Source: Clostridiales bacterium (GTDB lineage: Bacteria > Bacillota > Clostridia > Oscillospirales > Oscillospiraceae). Taken from it: a DNA stretch of 64,000 nt. The notes beneath the pieces were generated by a model, which saw only the letters and a list, made by a program, of their open reading frames with translations, was not told the DNA's origin and searched no databases. Where the stretch lies: contig CP107216.1 in the NCBI GenBank assembly GCA_025757645.1, positions 124,001 through 188,000 on the forward strand, given 5' to 3'. Shown here in pieces: positions 41,020-48,408 of the stretch (its first letter is position 1; each line of letters opens with the position of its first letter). A program made the position numbers and the translations under genes.

Positions 41020-41970
41020 TCATACCTCCAAATCATTATCTTTCGCCTTTGCCGCTGCCTTTTTGGGTGCAGCGGCCTTTTTTGACTGCCCCTCTTTGAG
41101 CTGTGCCCGGACAGAGGGACGCTGCTTGCGCAGCGGAAGATCACGCCGCTCGTCCTTGCTGATAAAAGCGAAAACGCCGTGCCTGTCCTTTATCGAAGAA
41201 AGATACAGCGTCTTATACGGAAGCAGCGCAAATAGCCGCTCATGCTCCTTGCTGGATGCGATACGCTCAAACCACGGCGACACTTCTACTACAAAATGCG
41301 TTCCGTTGGGGCTGTTGGGCGCTTGCAGGGATTGAAACGCCGCCGAAAGGCGCTGTGCTTCGGCAAGCACCTTTTCGTCGGAGAGCCGCCCGATATGCTC
41401 CTTGAAATTGCCAGGTTTCAGCCGTTCACGCTTTCGGCTTTCGTCGCGCAGCAGATCCCGCAGCGCGTCCGGGTCATGCGGCACAGCCTCATAGCGCACG
41501 AACTTTCCATGCTCCCGATCCGGCGTCGCTTCAAAGCGGTATTCCTTGGGCATCTCCCGTGAGCCGTTTTCATAGATCAAACGGTTATTATCTGTCCGCA
41601 AGGCGGTCTGGATTGCAAGCTCGGCTTTCGCTACATAGTCCAGCTCATAAATGCTGCCTTTTACCTTGCCGCTCTCCACACCGGACAGCACCACGGCATA
41701 GGCAAGTACACGCTCCTTGGTCTGCTCATGGTAGAAACGGAACGTATTATGCTCCCGCGTTCCGCGCAGAAACACATCCCGTTCCCGCAGGCAATGCGTT
41801 CCGTTGGGGCGGGAAAACCATAGATAGACCTTATCCTCGACATTTTTACTCTTTGCCGCCCGCGTCAGAATCTTCTTGTCAATGTCAAAATCGTTCTGAA
41901 AGGCTGCTGTGTTCTGCTGCATGATCTGTTGCAGGGATGCCAGCACATCCACATTTTCAAACTTATTCAT
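41020..41970 (-). CDS. Mobile-element protein of unknown function
   Basis: The 316-residue soluble protein is of a kind seen in clostridial conjugative elements. Recognisable stretches are KVYLWFSRPNGTHCLRERDV and EYRFEATPDREHGKFVRY. The basic C-terminal tail is Lys/Ala-rich (KKAAAPKKAAAKAKDND), with a RPSVRAQLKEG motif. The similar SIRAQLKAD motif occurs near the end of the neighbouring gene at 41974, so the two may bind a common partner. No enzymatic motif is seen. Confidence 0.7.
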   Translation of the reverse strand: MNKFENVDVLASLQQIMQQNTAAFQNDFDIDKKILTRAAKSKNVEDKVYLWFSRPNGTHCLRERDVFLRGTREHNTFRFYHEQTKERVLAYAVVLSGVESGKVKGSIYELDYVAKAELAIQTALRTDNNRLIYENGSREMPKEYRFEATPDREHGKFVRYEAVPHDPDALRDLLRDESRKRERLKPGNFKEHIGRLSDEKVLAEAQRLSAAFQSLQAPNSPNGTHFVVEVSPWFERIASSKEHERLFALLPYKTLYLSSIKDRHGVFAFISKDERRDLPLRKQRPSVRAQLKEGQSKKAAAPKKAAAKAKDNDLEV

Positions 41971-41973
41971 AGG

Positions 41974-42711
41974 TCACTCCATTTCCAAAGCCTGCCGGAT
42001 GCTCCGTTTGGCTTCCTGTTCCTTTTCTCGCTGCTGCGGCTTGCAGGACTGCGCACGATCCGCTTTGAGCTGTGCGCGGATAGATGGCTTTTTGCCGTCC
42101 GGGTCGCGCTGCGGTGTTCTGCCGTCCTCAGCCTTGACCGCTGCGGCAAGCGCAGAGAGCGAGATCACCTCGCCGCGCTTTGCCTTTTCTTCCAGCTCGT
42201 CCACGGACGGGGTGTTGTTGATCTGTCCGTCAATCATGTTGTAGTTCTGCTCGGTGGATAGCTCCGCCGTGCGCATATAGTTTTCCTGCTCCCGCTGCTC
42301 GGCGGCAATGGCAAAGGCCTGTGTGCCGTTGCCCATGATAAGGTACTTGCCGTCATCGGTGCTGTGGTGATACCCATAGCCTGCGGTTTCCATCTGCTCA
42401 CGGGTCATATCGGTAACGTGGAAGCTGCCACGCGGCGTTGAAACGCGCTCCCCGGTCAGGTGGGCGTCAGGGGCAGCGGATTCCTGCTGCTGGACGCTGC
42501 GCTGCACGTCAATGGGCTTTTCCCCGGAGATAGGCTGAATACAGGAAATATACCCTGCGGCGTAGTATGCGTTTTTGTTAAGCTGGCGCTGCCATGCGCC
42601 GACGCTGGGCGCCCAGCGGAAGCCGTTTGCTTTCAGCTCGTCCCGCGCTGCTTCATCCGGCTTGCCGTCAAAGAACACTTGCAGACGGTTATCTGCTTTG
42701 TTGGCTTCCAC
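41974..42711 (-). CDS. Mobile-element protein, apparently 5'-truncated
   Basis: The 245-residue frame starts at GTG 42711 without a ribosome-binding site. Its opening (NRLQVFFDGKPDEAARDELK, GFRWAPSVGAWQRQL) is, from memory, an internal domain of larger element proteins. The same frame is open upstream (HEETNFAGWEFDGGR) back to a TAG at 42757 that ends the previous gene. The previous gene's last 90 residues belong to the same family region. I infer that one larger gene was split by the TAG. Expression would need readthrough or reinitiation. Confidence 0.55.
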   Translation of the reverse strand: MEANKADNRLQVFFDGKPDEAARDELKANGFRWAPSVGAWQRQLNKNAYYAAGYISCIQPISGEKPIDVQRSVQQQESAAPDAHLTGERVSTPRGSFHVTDMTREQMETAGYGYHHSTDDGKYLIMGNGTQAFAIAAEQREQENYMRTAELSTEQNYNMIDGQINNTPSVDELEEKAKRGEVISLSALAAAVKAEDGRTPQRDPDGKKPSIRAQLKADRAQSCKPQQREKEQEAKRSIRQALEME

Positions 42712-42756
42712 GCGCCCGCCGTCAAATTCCCATCCCGCAAAATTGGTTTCCTCATG

Positions 42757-43782
42757 CTACCGCACCTGTTCAATGCGCCCACGGATGCGGCGGATCTCAG
42801 CGTTGTTGTTGGAGAGCATATAGGCGGGGTACGGCCGGCTCTTATCCAGATGCCAGGACTGCGACATTTCCTGCTGCAATTTGGTGATCTGCTCCGGCGT
42901 CAGACTGGGGCAGCCCTCCAAAGTCTTATTCTTACGGAAATAGGCATTGACGGCTTTCATGGTTTCCTGCGCCGATTCCAGCTTGACGAGCTTGGCTTCC
43001 AGCTTTGCCGCTGCCTGCGGGTCGTCCATGACAAACTCGATGTGGCTGCTGTTCAGCTTCAAGAATTTGCTCTTTACCAGCTCGGCAGGGTAATCGTCGC
43101 CAGCGATGCGGAGCGTCTTTCGCGCAGAGCAGACAGTTTCCAGCATAAGGTCTACGATCTCGTCCAAACGCTCCTTGTCCATTTTCGGGTCCTGCGTGAG
43201 CGTGTCATACTCGATATTCTCCATGATGATTTCACGGTAAATATCTACGGCGCTCTGTTTGAACGCTTCCGTTCCTTTCCGTTCCGGCGCAGCCCTGCAA
43301 GGTGAGGGGTCAGGGGAAAGGATAGGAAAGGAATCGGTACTTGATAGATCCGTAATTGATTTTTCTTTCTTTGATAAGTTAGTTCTTGATCTGTCTTTAT
43401 TTAATTGCGTTGGATTTTCCGACGTCGGATTATCCGTTGTCGGATTTTCCAACATCGGTTTACCCGGTATTGGATTTTCCAACATCGGCTGCGGCTGCTC
43501 ATAGATGGTATATTCGATAGCAGTCATTTTGCCTTTTTCATCGCGCCCCTGCCGCCGCAGGATATATCCGGCTTTTTCAAGCTCCCATACGGCGGTGCGG
43601 ATCGCGTCAATGCTCTCACGGTTGATATGGGACAGCCCTGCAAGGGTATAGTCCCAATCCTCCGGCAGGGACAGCATTTGCGACAACAGCCCCTTGGCTT
43701 TCAAGGTCAGCTCCTTGTTTCGCAGATGGTGGTTTGACATGACGGTGTACCCGCTGTTGCGCTCCACCCGAAATACTGCCAT
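42757..43782 (-). CDS. Chimeric replication-initiator-like protein
   Basis: The protein has 341 residues. Residues 1-90 form a winged helix-turn-helix of the element replication-initiator type (GYTVMSNHHLRNKELTLKAK, then LSHINRESIDAIRTAVWELE). A Pro/Asn-rich linker with ENPIPGKPMLENPTTDNP follows, then a helical domain to about 252 (KFLKLNSSHIEFVMDD). From residue 255 (PQAAAKLEAKLVKLES, RPYPAYMLSNNNAEIRRIR) it resembles another element family whose next segment continues beyond the stop at 42757. This indicates fusion of two genes by an internal deletion near 43020. Confidence 0.7.
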   Translation of the reverse strand: MAVFRVERNSGYTVMSNHHLRNKELTLKAKGLLSQMLSLPEDWDYTLAGLSHINRESIDAIRTAVWELEKAGYILRRQGRDEKGKMTAIEYTIYEQPQPMLENPIPGKPMLENPTTDNPTSENPTQLNKDRSRTNLSKKEKSITDLSSTDSFPILSPDPSPCRAAPERKGTEAFKQSAVDIYREIIMENIEYDTLTQDPKMDKERLDEIVDLMLETVCSARKTLRIAGDDYPAELVKSKFLKLNSSHIEFVMDDPQAAAKLEAKLVKLESAQETMKAVNAYFRKNKTLEGCPSLTPEQITKLQQEMSQSWHLDKSRPYPAYMLSNNNAEIRRIRGRIEQVR

Positions 43783-43802
43783 AGGTTATCAGCTCCTTTC
43801 GC

Positions 43803-44018
43803 TCACTTCGCTGTGCCGCGACGGATGGCGGTCAGCTTGCCCGGCTCATACGGACATTCCGCATACACACAGAACTGGTACTTCCAATGCGGACGGTAAA
43901 AGTGACAGGTATTGCAATCCTCACAGTCGGCACAGCCGCCGTTTTCGTAGCGGTCAAAGCCGGGCTTTCCCCGCATGAGCATTTCAAACGCACGGCTGCT
44001 GCCGTTCGTAAAGTACAT
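43803..44018 (-). CDS. Small Cys-rich mobile-element protein
   Basis: The 71-residue protein has six cysteines in CADCEDCNTC...CVYAEC spacing, a likely zinc- or Fe-S-binding fold. Similar short proteins occur at the start of the replication module of clostridial elements. AAAGGAGG precedes the ATG at 44018. A terminator hairpin (44050-44087) lies in its leader. Confidence 0.7.
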   Translation of the reverse strand: MYFTNGSSRAFEMLMRGKPGFDRYENGGCADCEDCNTCHFYRPHWKYQFCVYAECPYEPGKLTAIRRGTAK

Positions 44019-44049
44019 TGTGGCTGCACCTCCTTTCAGATTTGGGCAG

Positions 44050-44087
44050 AAAAAAACGCCGTAGACTTTTCTCAAAATCTACGGCGT
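44050..44087 (-). terminator. Terminator hairpin in the element leader
   Basis: A perfect 10-bp stem ACGCCGTAGA/TCTACGGCGT is followed on the minus strand by TTTTTT, 32 bp before the first element gene of this strand. A second hairpin (GGGATG...CATCCC, 44103-44130) precedes it. Confidence 0.75.
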
Positions 44088-44220
44088 GGGCGTATGCGAA
44101 AAGGGATGCTGCCTTGCGGTAACATCCCTTTTGTCGCTTAGTTATTCAATTTTTGAGCTAACCTGTTTGCCCTCTGCCCTTAAAAGCGTTGATTTTACTG
44201 GGTTTCTGCTTGTTTTCCTA

Positions 44221-44250
44221 TGTCAACGCTCTTGATGGGAGACGGTGTTT
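44221..44250. other. Right attachment junction (attR)
   Basis: Element DNA (TGTCAACGCTCTT) is followed by GATGGG and the second half of the host hairpin (AGACGGTGTTTTTT). Joining 32929-32940 to 44234-44250 rebuilds a perfect CACCGTCTCCC/GGGAGACGGTG terminator. Confidence 0.75.
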
Positions 44251-44268
44251 TTTGCACGCACTGCGTTT

Positions 44269-44826
44269 TCAAGACCCGCTGCCGGACGTCTGCGTGGGCG
44301 CCGTGACCTCCGTGCGCGTGACGCCCTTGGAGAAGGTCAGGCTCTTGAGGATGGCCGAAAAGTCGTTGGACATGCTGCGGTAGAGGTCGGCGTTCTCGTT
44401 GGCGAACTGCACGTCGGTCGGCAGCTCGGCAATAAGGTTGTAGTTCGCGCCGTCGACGGTCAGGCCGCAGATGGCCTGATACTCCGGCAGCACGGTATAG
44501 TCATAATCGGTGGGAAAGACCTCAAGCATGAACAGAAAGCCGCCCAGACCGTTGTCATAGTCGGTCTTTTCGTAAAAGCCGACGTAATAGCCACCGTCGT
44601 TGGCGCCGCATTCGGTCAGGTAATCGTCGCCCCAGCTGGCCGGCAGCGTGACGGAAAAATAGCCGCCCTTGCCGTCGTCATACGTCGGACAGAGGGTGAT
44701 GTTCCCCGCCTTGTCGGCCGCAACCGTCGGCTGGGCGGACGCGGCGGTCTTCTCGCTACGGCCGCAGGCGGCCAGAGACAGCGCGAGCGCCAGCGCCAGC
44801 ACGAGCGCCGGGATGTTTCGTTTCAT
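44269..44826 (-). CDS. Lipoprotein of unknown function
   Basis: The 185-residue protein has a lipoprotein signal (LALALSLAACGRS) and a compact extracytoplasmic domain (GYFSVTLPASWGDDYL, GFLFMLEVFPTDYDY). The SVTLPASW strand is common in small clostridial lipoproteins (DUF-type) with no known role. AAAGGAG precedes the ATG. Its terminator was the hairpin now split by the mobile element, of which only the near half remains. Confidence 0.82.
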   Translation of the reverse strand: MKRNIPALVLALALALSLAACGRSEKTAASAQPTVAADKAGNITLCPTYDDGKGGYFSVTLPASWGDDYLTECGANDGGYYVGFYEKTDYDNGLGGFLFMLEVFPTDYDYTVLPEYQAICGLTVDGANYNLIAELPTDVQFANENADLYRSMSNDFSAILKSLTFSKGVTRTEVTAPTQTSGSGS

Positions 44827-44918
44827 GCAGATCGCTCCTTTCCGAATCTTCGCACGGGAATATTATACGCCGCCGGCCCGCGTGTGTAAACCTCTGGGCC
44901 GGGCGGCGCGCGGCGCGC

Positions 44919-44952
44919 AAAAAGATGCACGTCAGATATTCTGACGTGCATC
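44919..44952 (-). terminator. Terminator of the TRAP permease gene
   Basis: A 12-bp stem GATGCACGTCAG with its complement and a 5-nt loop is followed on the minus strand by TTTTT, 23 bp past the stop. Confidence 0.88.
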
Positions 44953-44974
44953 CGAGCGAAAGGTTCCGGTTTTT

Positions 44975-47020
44975 TTACGCGGCGGCGGGCTTGCTGTGCT
45001 TGCGCAGGACGATCTGCAGCACGATGACGACCACGATGACCGCGACGCCGACGACGTCGGTCATGAACTCCGGGTCAATCAGGCACAGGCCGCCGGCGGC
45101 GAGCAGGATGCGCTGCCACCAGGGCGCGCGCGTGACGATATAGCCCTCGAGCGCGGCGGCGATGCCGAAGATGCCGAGGCACGACGTGATGATGACCTGA
45201 ATGGCGGCGAGCACGCCCTGATCCATGAGCAGCATGGAGGGGTTCATCGCAAAGATGTACGGCACGATGAACGCCGCGATGGCGAGCTTCGTGGCATTGA
45301 TGCCGGTCTTCATGGGGTCGGACTTGGCGATGGCGGAGCCGGCGTAGGCCGCCAGCGCGACCGGCGGCGTGATATCGGCGACGATGCCGAAGTAGAACAC
45401 GAAGAAGTGGGCCGCGACCTTCGGGATGCCGAGCGTGATGAGGATCGGCGCGCAGGTGGAGGCCATGATGCAGTAGTTGGCGGTCGTGGGCACGCCCATG
45501 CCGAGCACGATGCAGCAGAGCATCGTCAGGAAGAGCGCCAGCAGCAGCGAGAGCGTCGGGTTCGGGATGGCGCTGCTGATCGCAATGACGCCGCTGATGA
45601 GCTTGGACGCCAGGCCCGTGACGGTGATGCAGCCCGCGATCATGCCGGCCATGGCGCAGGCCACGGCGACAGTGATGCTGCCCTTGCCGCCGGCCTCGAG
45701 CGAGTCGAGGATCATGCGGCCGGTCTTTTTGGCGGTGATGCCGGCGACGCTGCCGGTCTTGGTCTCCCGCACCTCGGCCGAGGCGTCACAGATGGTGCCG
45801 ACCAGGCTCACGGCGATGGAGATCAGGATGGCGATCGCGGCGGAAAACTGCAGCGAGCGGATGTTCGCCGTGACCATCCAGATCAGGAACACAAGCGGCA
45901 GCAGCAGATAGACGTTGCGGATGAGGTACTTGAAGCGGGGCAGCTCCGAGCGCGGGATGCCCTTGAGGCCGAGCTTCTTGGCCTCGAGATGCACGGAGAT
46001 GAAGATGCCGCCGAAATACAGCACGGCGGGCAGGATCGCCCAGAGTGTGACCTGACCATAGGTCACGCCCATGTACTCGGCCATGAGGAACGCGGCCGCG
46101 CCCATGATGGGCGGCATGATCTGGCCGCCGGTGGAGGCCGCCGCCTCGACGGCGCCGGCGAACTCCGGCTTGTAGCCGGTCTTTTTCATCATCGGGATCG
46201 TGACCGAGCCGGTGGTGACGGTGTTGCCGACGGACGAGCCGGACACCATGCCGCACAGCGCGGACGAGATAACGGCGACCTTGGCCGGGCCGCCGGAGGT
46301 CCAGCCGGCGATGGCGTTGGCTGCGTCAATGAAGAAGCTGGCGATGCCGGTTCGCTCAAGGAAGCCGCCGAAGATGATGAACACGGCGATGAACTTCGCG
46401 CACACCTGCACGGGCGTGCTCAGCACGCCGGACGTGCCGAAAAAGAGCGTGTAGATCACGCGGCTGAGCACCTGCTGGAACGTCTGCCCGGCGTTGAGCA
46501 TGCTCACGAACGTGTACACGAGCAGCGCGCCGACGACCACGAGGATCGGCAGGCCGACGCAGCGGCGGCACAGCTCGGCCAGCACGAGGATGCCGGCCAC
46601 GCCGACGGCGATGAGAAACGGCGTCATCTTGGCGGCGCTGGTGAGCGTCTTGATGAGCACGGAATAGTTAAAGCAATAGTAGAAAAACGCAGCCGCGCCG
46701 ATGACCATGATGACGATATCGTACCACGGCAGGCGGTTGGCGTGCACATGCTTCTTGCTGGCGGGGTAGGTCAGGTAGCCCATGATGACGATCAGCCCGA
46801 GGAACGCGGTCAGGCGGATCTCGAGCGCGGCCGTGCTGAACAGCGTCGACCAGATGCAGTAGATTGAAAACAGCGCCATGACGACGGAGATAACGATCTT
46901 GGGCTTGCCCGCCCAGATGCGGGTGGCGGATTCGCGGTCATACTTGCGCATGACGGCGTCCATTTCCTCCTGCAGCGAAGCGCTTGCCGCGGCGTCCGCG
47001 GCCTTTTTGTTGTCAGACAT
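44975..47020 (-). CDS. TRAP transporter fused permease (DctQ-DctM type)
   Basis: The 681-residue membrane protein has a cytoplasmic N-terminus of about 40 residues and some 16 hydrophobic segments. The fused small and large permease subunits are typical of TAXI-type TRAP systems. Motifs of the large subunit include GSSVGNTVTTGSVTIPMMKK, STGGQIMPPIMGAAAFLMAE and LGMGVPTTANYCIMA, the last two marking the two half-repeats. These transporters import organic acids using a sodium gradient. The gene follows the TAXI binding protein on the same strand, with a partial terminator between them. Confidence 0.95.
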   Translation of the reverse strand: MSDNKKAADAAASASLQEEMDAVMRKYDRESATRIWAGKPKIVISVVMALFSIYCIWSTLFSTAALEIRLTAFLGLIVIMGYLTYPASKKHVHANRLPWYDIVIMVIGAAAFFYYCFNYSVLIKTLTSAAKMTPFLIAVGVAGILVLAELCRRCVGLPILVVVGALLVYTFVSMLNAGQTFQQVLSRVIYTLFFGTSGVLSTPVQVCAKFIAVFIIFGGFLERTGIASFFIDAANAIAGWTSGGPAKVAVISSALCGMVSGSSVGNTVTTGSVTIPMMKKTGYKPEFAGAVEAAASTGGQIMPPIMGAAAFLMAEYMGVTYGQVTLWAILPAVLYFGGIFISVHLEAKKLGLKGIPRSELPRFKYLIRNVYLLLPLVFLIWMVTANIRSLQFSAAIAILISIAVSLVGTICDASAEVRETKTGSVAGITAKKTGRMILDSLEAGGKGSITVAVACAMAGMIAGCITVTGLASKLISGVIAISSAIPNPTLSLLLALFLTMLCCIVLGMGVPTTANYCIMASTCAPILITLGIPKVAAHFFVFYFGIVADITPPVALAAYAGSAIAKSDPMKTGINATKLAIAAFIVPYIFAMNPSMLLMDQGVLAAIQVIITSCLGIFGIAAALEGYIVTRAPWWQRILLAAGGLCLIDPEFMTDVVGVAVIVVVIVLQIVLRKHSKPAAA

Positions 47021-47050
47021 AGAGGGAAACCTCCGTTCCGGTTAGGATGG

Positions 47051-47085
47051 AAAAGCTACGGCGTCAGGGGTACTGACGCCGTAGC
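47051..47085 (-). terminator. Partial terminator between binding protein and permease genes
   Basis: A 13-bp stem GCTACGGCGTCAG with its complement is followed on the minus strand by TTTT. This arrangement can raise binding-protein mRNA above permease mRNA. Confidence 0.6.
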
Positions 47086-47123
47086 GAACGTTTACGGGAT
47101 GCAGCGCATCACCGCCTCGGGCA

Positions 47124-48134
47124 TCAATAGGTGCCGGCCTTGATGGTGGCGGCGGTGTAGTACGGGGACGCGGACAGCAGGGACTGCACATGGCTGTCGT
47201 CGAGGCTGACGAGGTAGACGCTGCCGGCGGTGGCAAGGTCGGTGATGGCCGTGGTGGGCGCACCGGCGACGATGAACGCGGCGTCGATCTTGCCGTCCTT
47301 CAGGCTCTCGGCGCTGTCGCCGAAGCTCTGGTACACGGCAGAGATGTCAGACTCCTTGAGGTCGTAAGCGCTGAGCACGTCAATGGCGTTGAAGTACACG
47401 CCCGAGCCGGCTGCACCGATGGAAACCTTCTTGCCGGCGAGGTCGGCAACGGTCTTGATGTCGGGGTTGGTGGTGACGATCTGCACCTGCTCCTGATACA
47501 GCTGAGCCACGACGGAGAAGCCGGTGACGGGGCTGTCAAACAGGCGCTGGCCGTTGTAGGCGTAGTTCATGACGTCGCTCTGCACGAACGCGAGCTGGAC
47601 GTTGCCGTTGGTCAGATCCTCGACGTTGGCCTGAGAGCCGCCGGAGGTGAGGGCCGTGACCTTGCAGTCGGACTTGCCGGAGACGAAGGAAGCGAGCACA
47701 CCGCCGAAGGCGTAGTACGTGCCGGACTCGCCGCCGGTGCCGAAGCTGAGCGCGGAAGCAGTGCCGTTGCCGGCGCCTTCCTTGACCGCGTCGACCTTGA
47801 AGCCCTTCTCCTCAAAGTACTTGGCAGCGCCGGGGTGATACGGCACGCCCTTGACGGAGGCGGCAGCCTCGATGCTCAGCTCCGCGCCCTTGGCGTGCTG
47901 AGCGGTGATGGCGTCGAGATTGTCAAAGATGGTGGACACGAACGCATAGATCTCGTCGGTCGGGACATCGTCGCGGGCGATGACGATCGCGCCGACGGAG
48001 ACGGTGTTGGTATCGACCTTGGAAGCGGAACCCGTGTCGTCGGTCTTGGTGTCGGTATTGCCGCCGCCGCAGGCGCACAGCGCAAACACCATGACGAGGG
48101 CGAGCGCCAGCGCCACGATTTTGTTGAACTTCAT
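47124..48134 (-). CDS. TAXI-type TRAP substrate-binding lipoprotein, circularly permuted
   Basis: The 336-residue protein has a lipoprotein signal peptide (lipobox FALCACGG) and all segments of a TAXI solute receptor, but in swapped order. The normal C-terminal segment (SVGAIVIARDDVPTDEIYAF, then SVKGVPYHPGAAKYFEEKG) comes directly after the signal peptide, at about residues 46-120. The normal N-terminal segment (ALSFGTGGESGTYYAFGGVL) begins at about 137. The protein then ends at SPYYTAATIKAGTY, where the family normally continues into the first-mentioned segment. Total length equals a normal TAXI protein. The frame is uninterrupted, with AAAAAGGAG before the ATG. It should deliver substrate to the TRAP permease downstream. 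Confidence 0.85.
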   Translation of the reverse strand: MKFNKIVALALALVMVFALCACGGGNTDTKTDDTGSASKVDTNTVSVGAIVIARDDVPTDEIYAFVSTIFDNLDAITAQHAKGAELSIEAAASVKGVPYHPGAAKYFEEKGFKVDAVKEGAGNGTASALSFGTGGESGTYYAFGGVLASFVSGKSDCKVTALTSGGSQANVEDLTNGNVQLAFVQSDVMNYAYNGQRLFDSPVTGFSVVAQLYQEQVQIVTTNPDIKTVADLAGKKVSIGAAGSGVYFNAIDVLSAYDLKESDISAVYQSFGDSAESLKDGKIDAAFIVAGAPTTAITDLATAGSVYLVSLDDSHVQSLLSASPYYTAATIKAGTY

Positions 48135-48188
48135 AGTTGATTCTCTCCTTTTTGAAATTTTCCTCTTGCAAAGATTCAATATGCGTTC

Positions 48189-48217
48189 ATTATACCTGCA
48201 ATTTGTGCAAATTTCAA
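48189..48217 (-). promoter_or_regulatory. Promoter of the TAXI-TRAP operon
   Basis: On the minus strand TTGAAA (48212-48217), a 17-bp spacer and TATAAT (48189-48194) lie 55 bp before the start codon. Confidence 0.85.
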
Positions 48218-48354
48218 GCGAAAAAATGAAACTTTATGCCTGTTCGTGTGCAAAAACTTTCACACACTAACAGTTTTCTGATACAAATCGCCACATCTTG
48301 CGCCGCTTGGGCAAATTTTCCCACTCCGGGCACAAGATGCCTCACACAAGTAAG

Positions 48355-48390
48355 CAAAAATCCGGCCTGTGCAAAATTTGCACAGGCCGG
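48355..48390 (-). terminator. Terminator of the CNNM gene pair
   Basis: The stem CCGGCCTGTGCAAA/TTTGCACAGGCCGG (48363-48390) is followed on the minus strand by TTTTTGC. Confidence 0.82.
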
Positions 48391-48408
48391 ATCATCGACC
48401 GGAATGCG

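Larger units (their letters stand above)
32941..44239. mobile_element. Integrated element of serine-recombinase type (11.3 kb)
   Basis: The ends are defined by the split host hairpin. Host sequence CACCGTCTCCCG ends at 32940, its complement GAGACGGTG resumes at 44239-44247, and GATGGG is present at both junctions (32941-32946 and 44234-44239). The interior differs from the host in base composition and carries recombinases at the left end, TnpW, a sigma factor, a relaxase stump, AbiE, a PIN-like gene and transposon-transfer proteins. No conjugation apparatus or complete relaxase is present, so it looks like a deletion derivative of a Tn4451/ICE-type element that could still excise. Confidence 0.88.
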
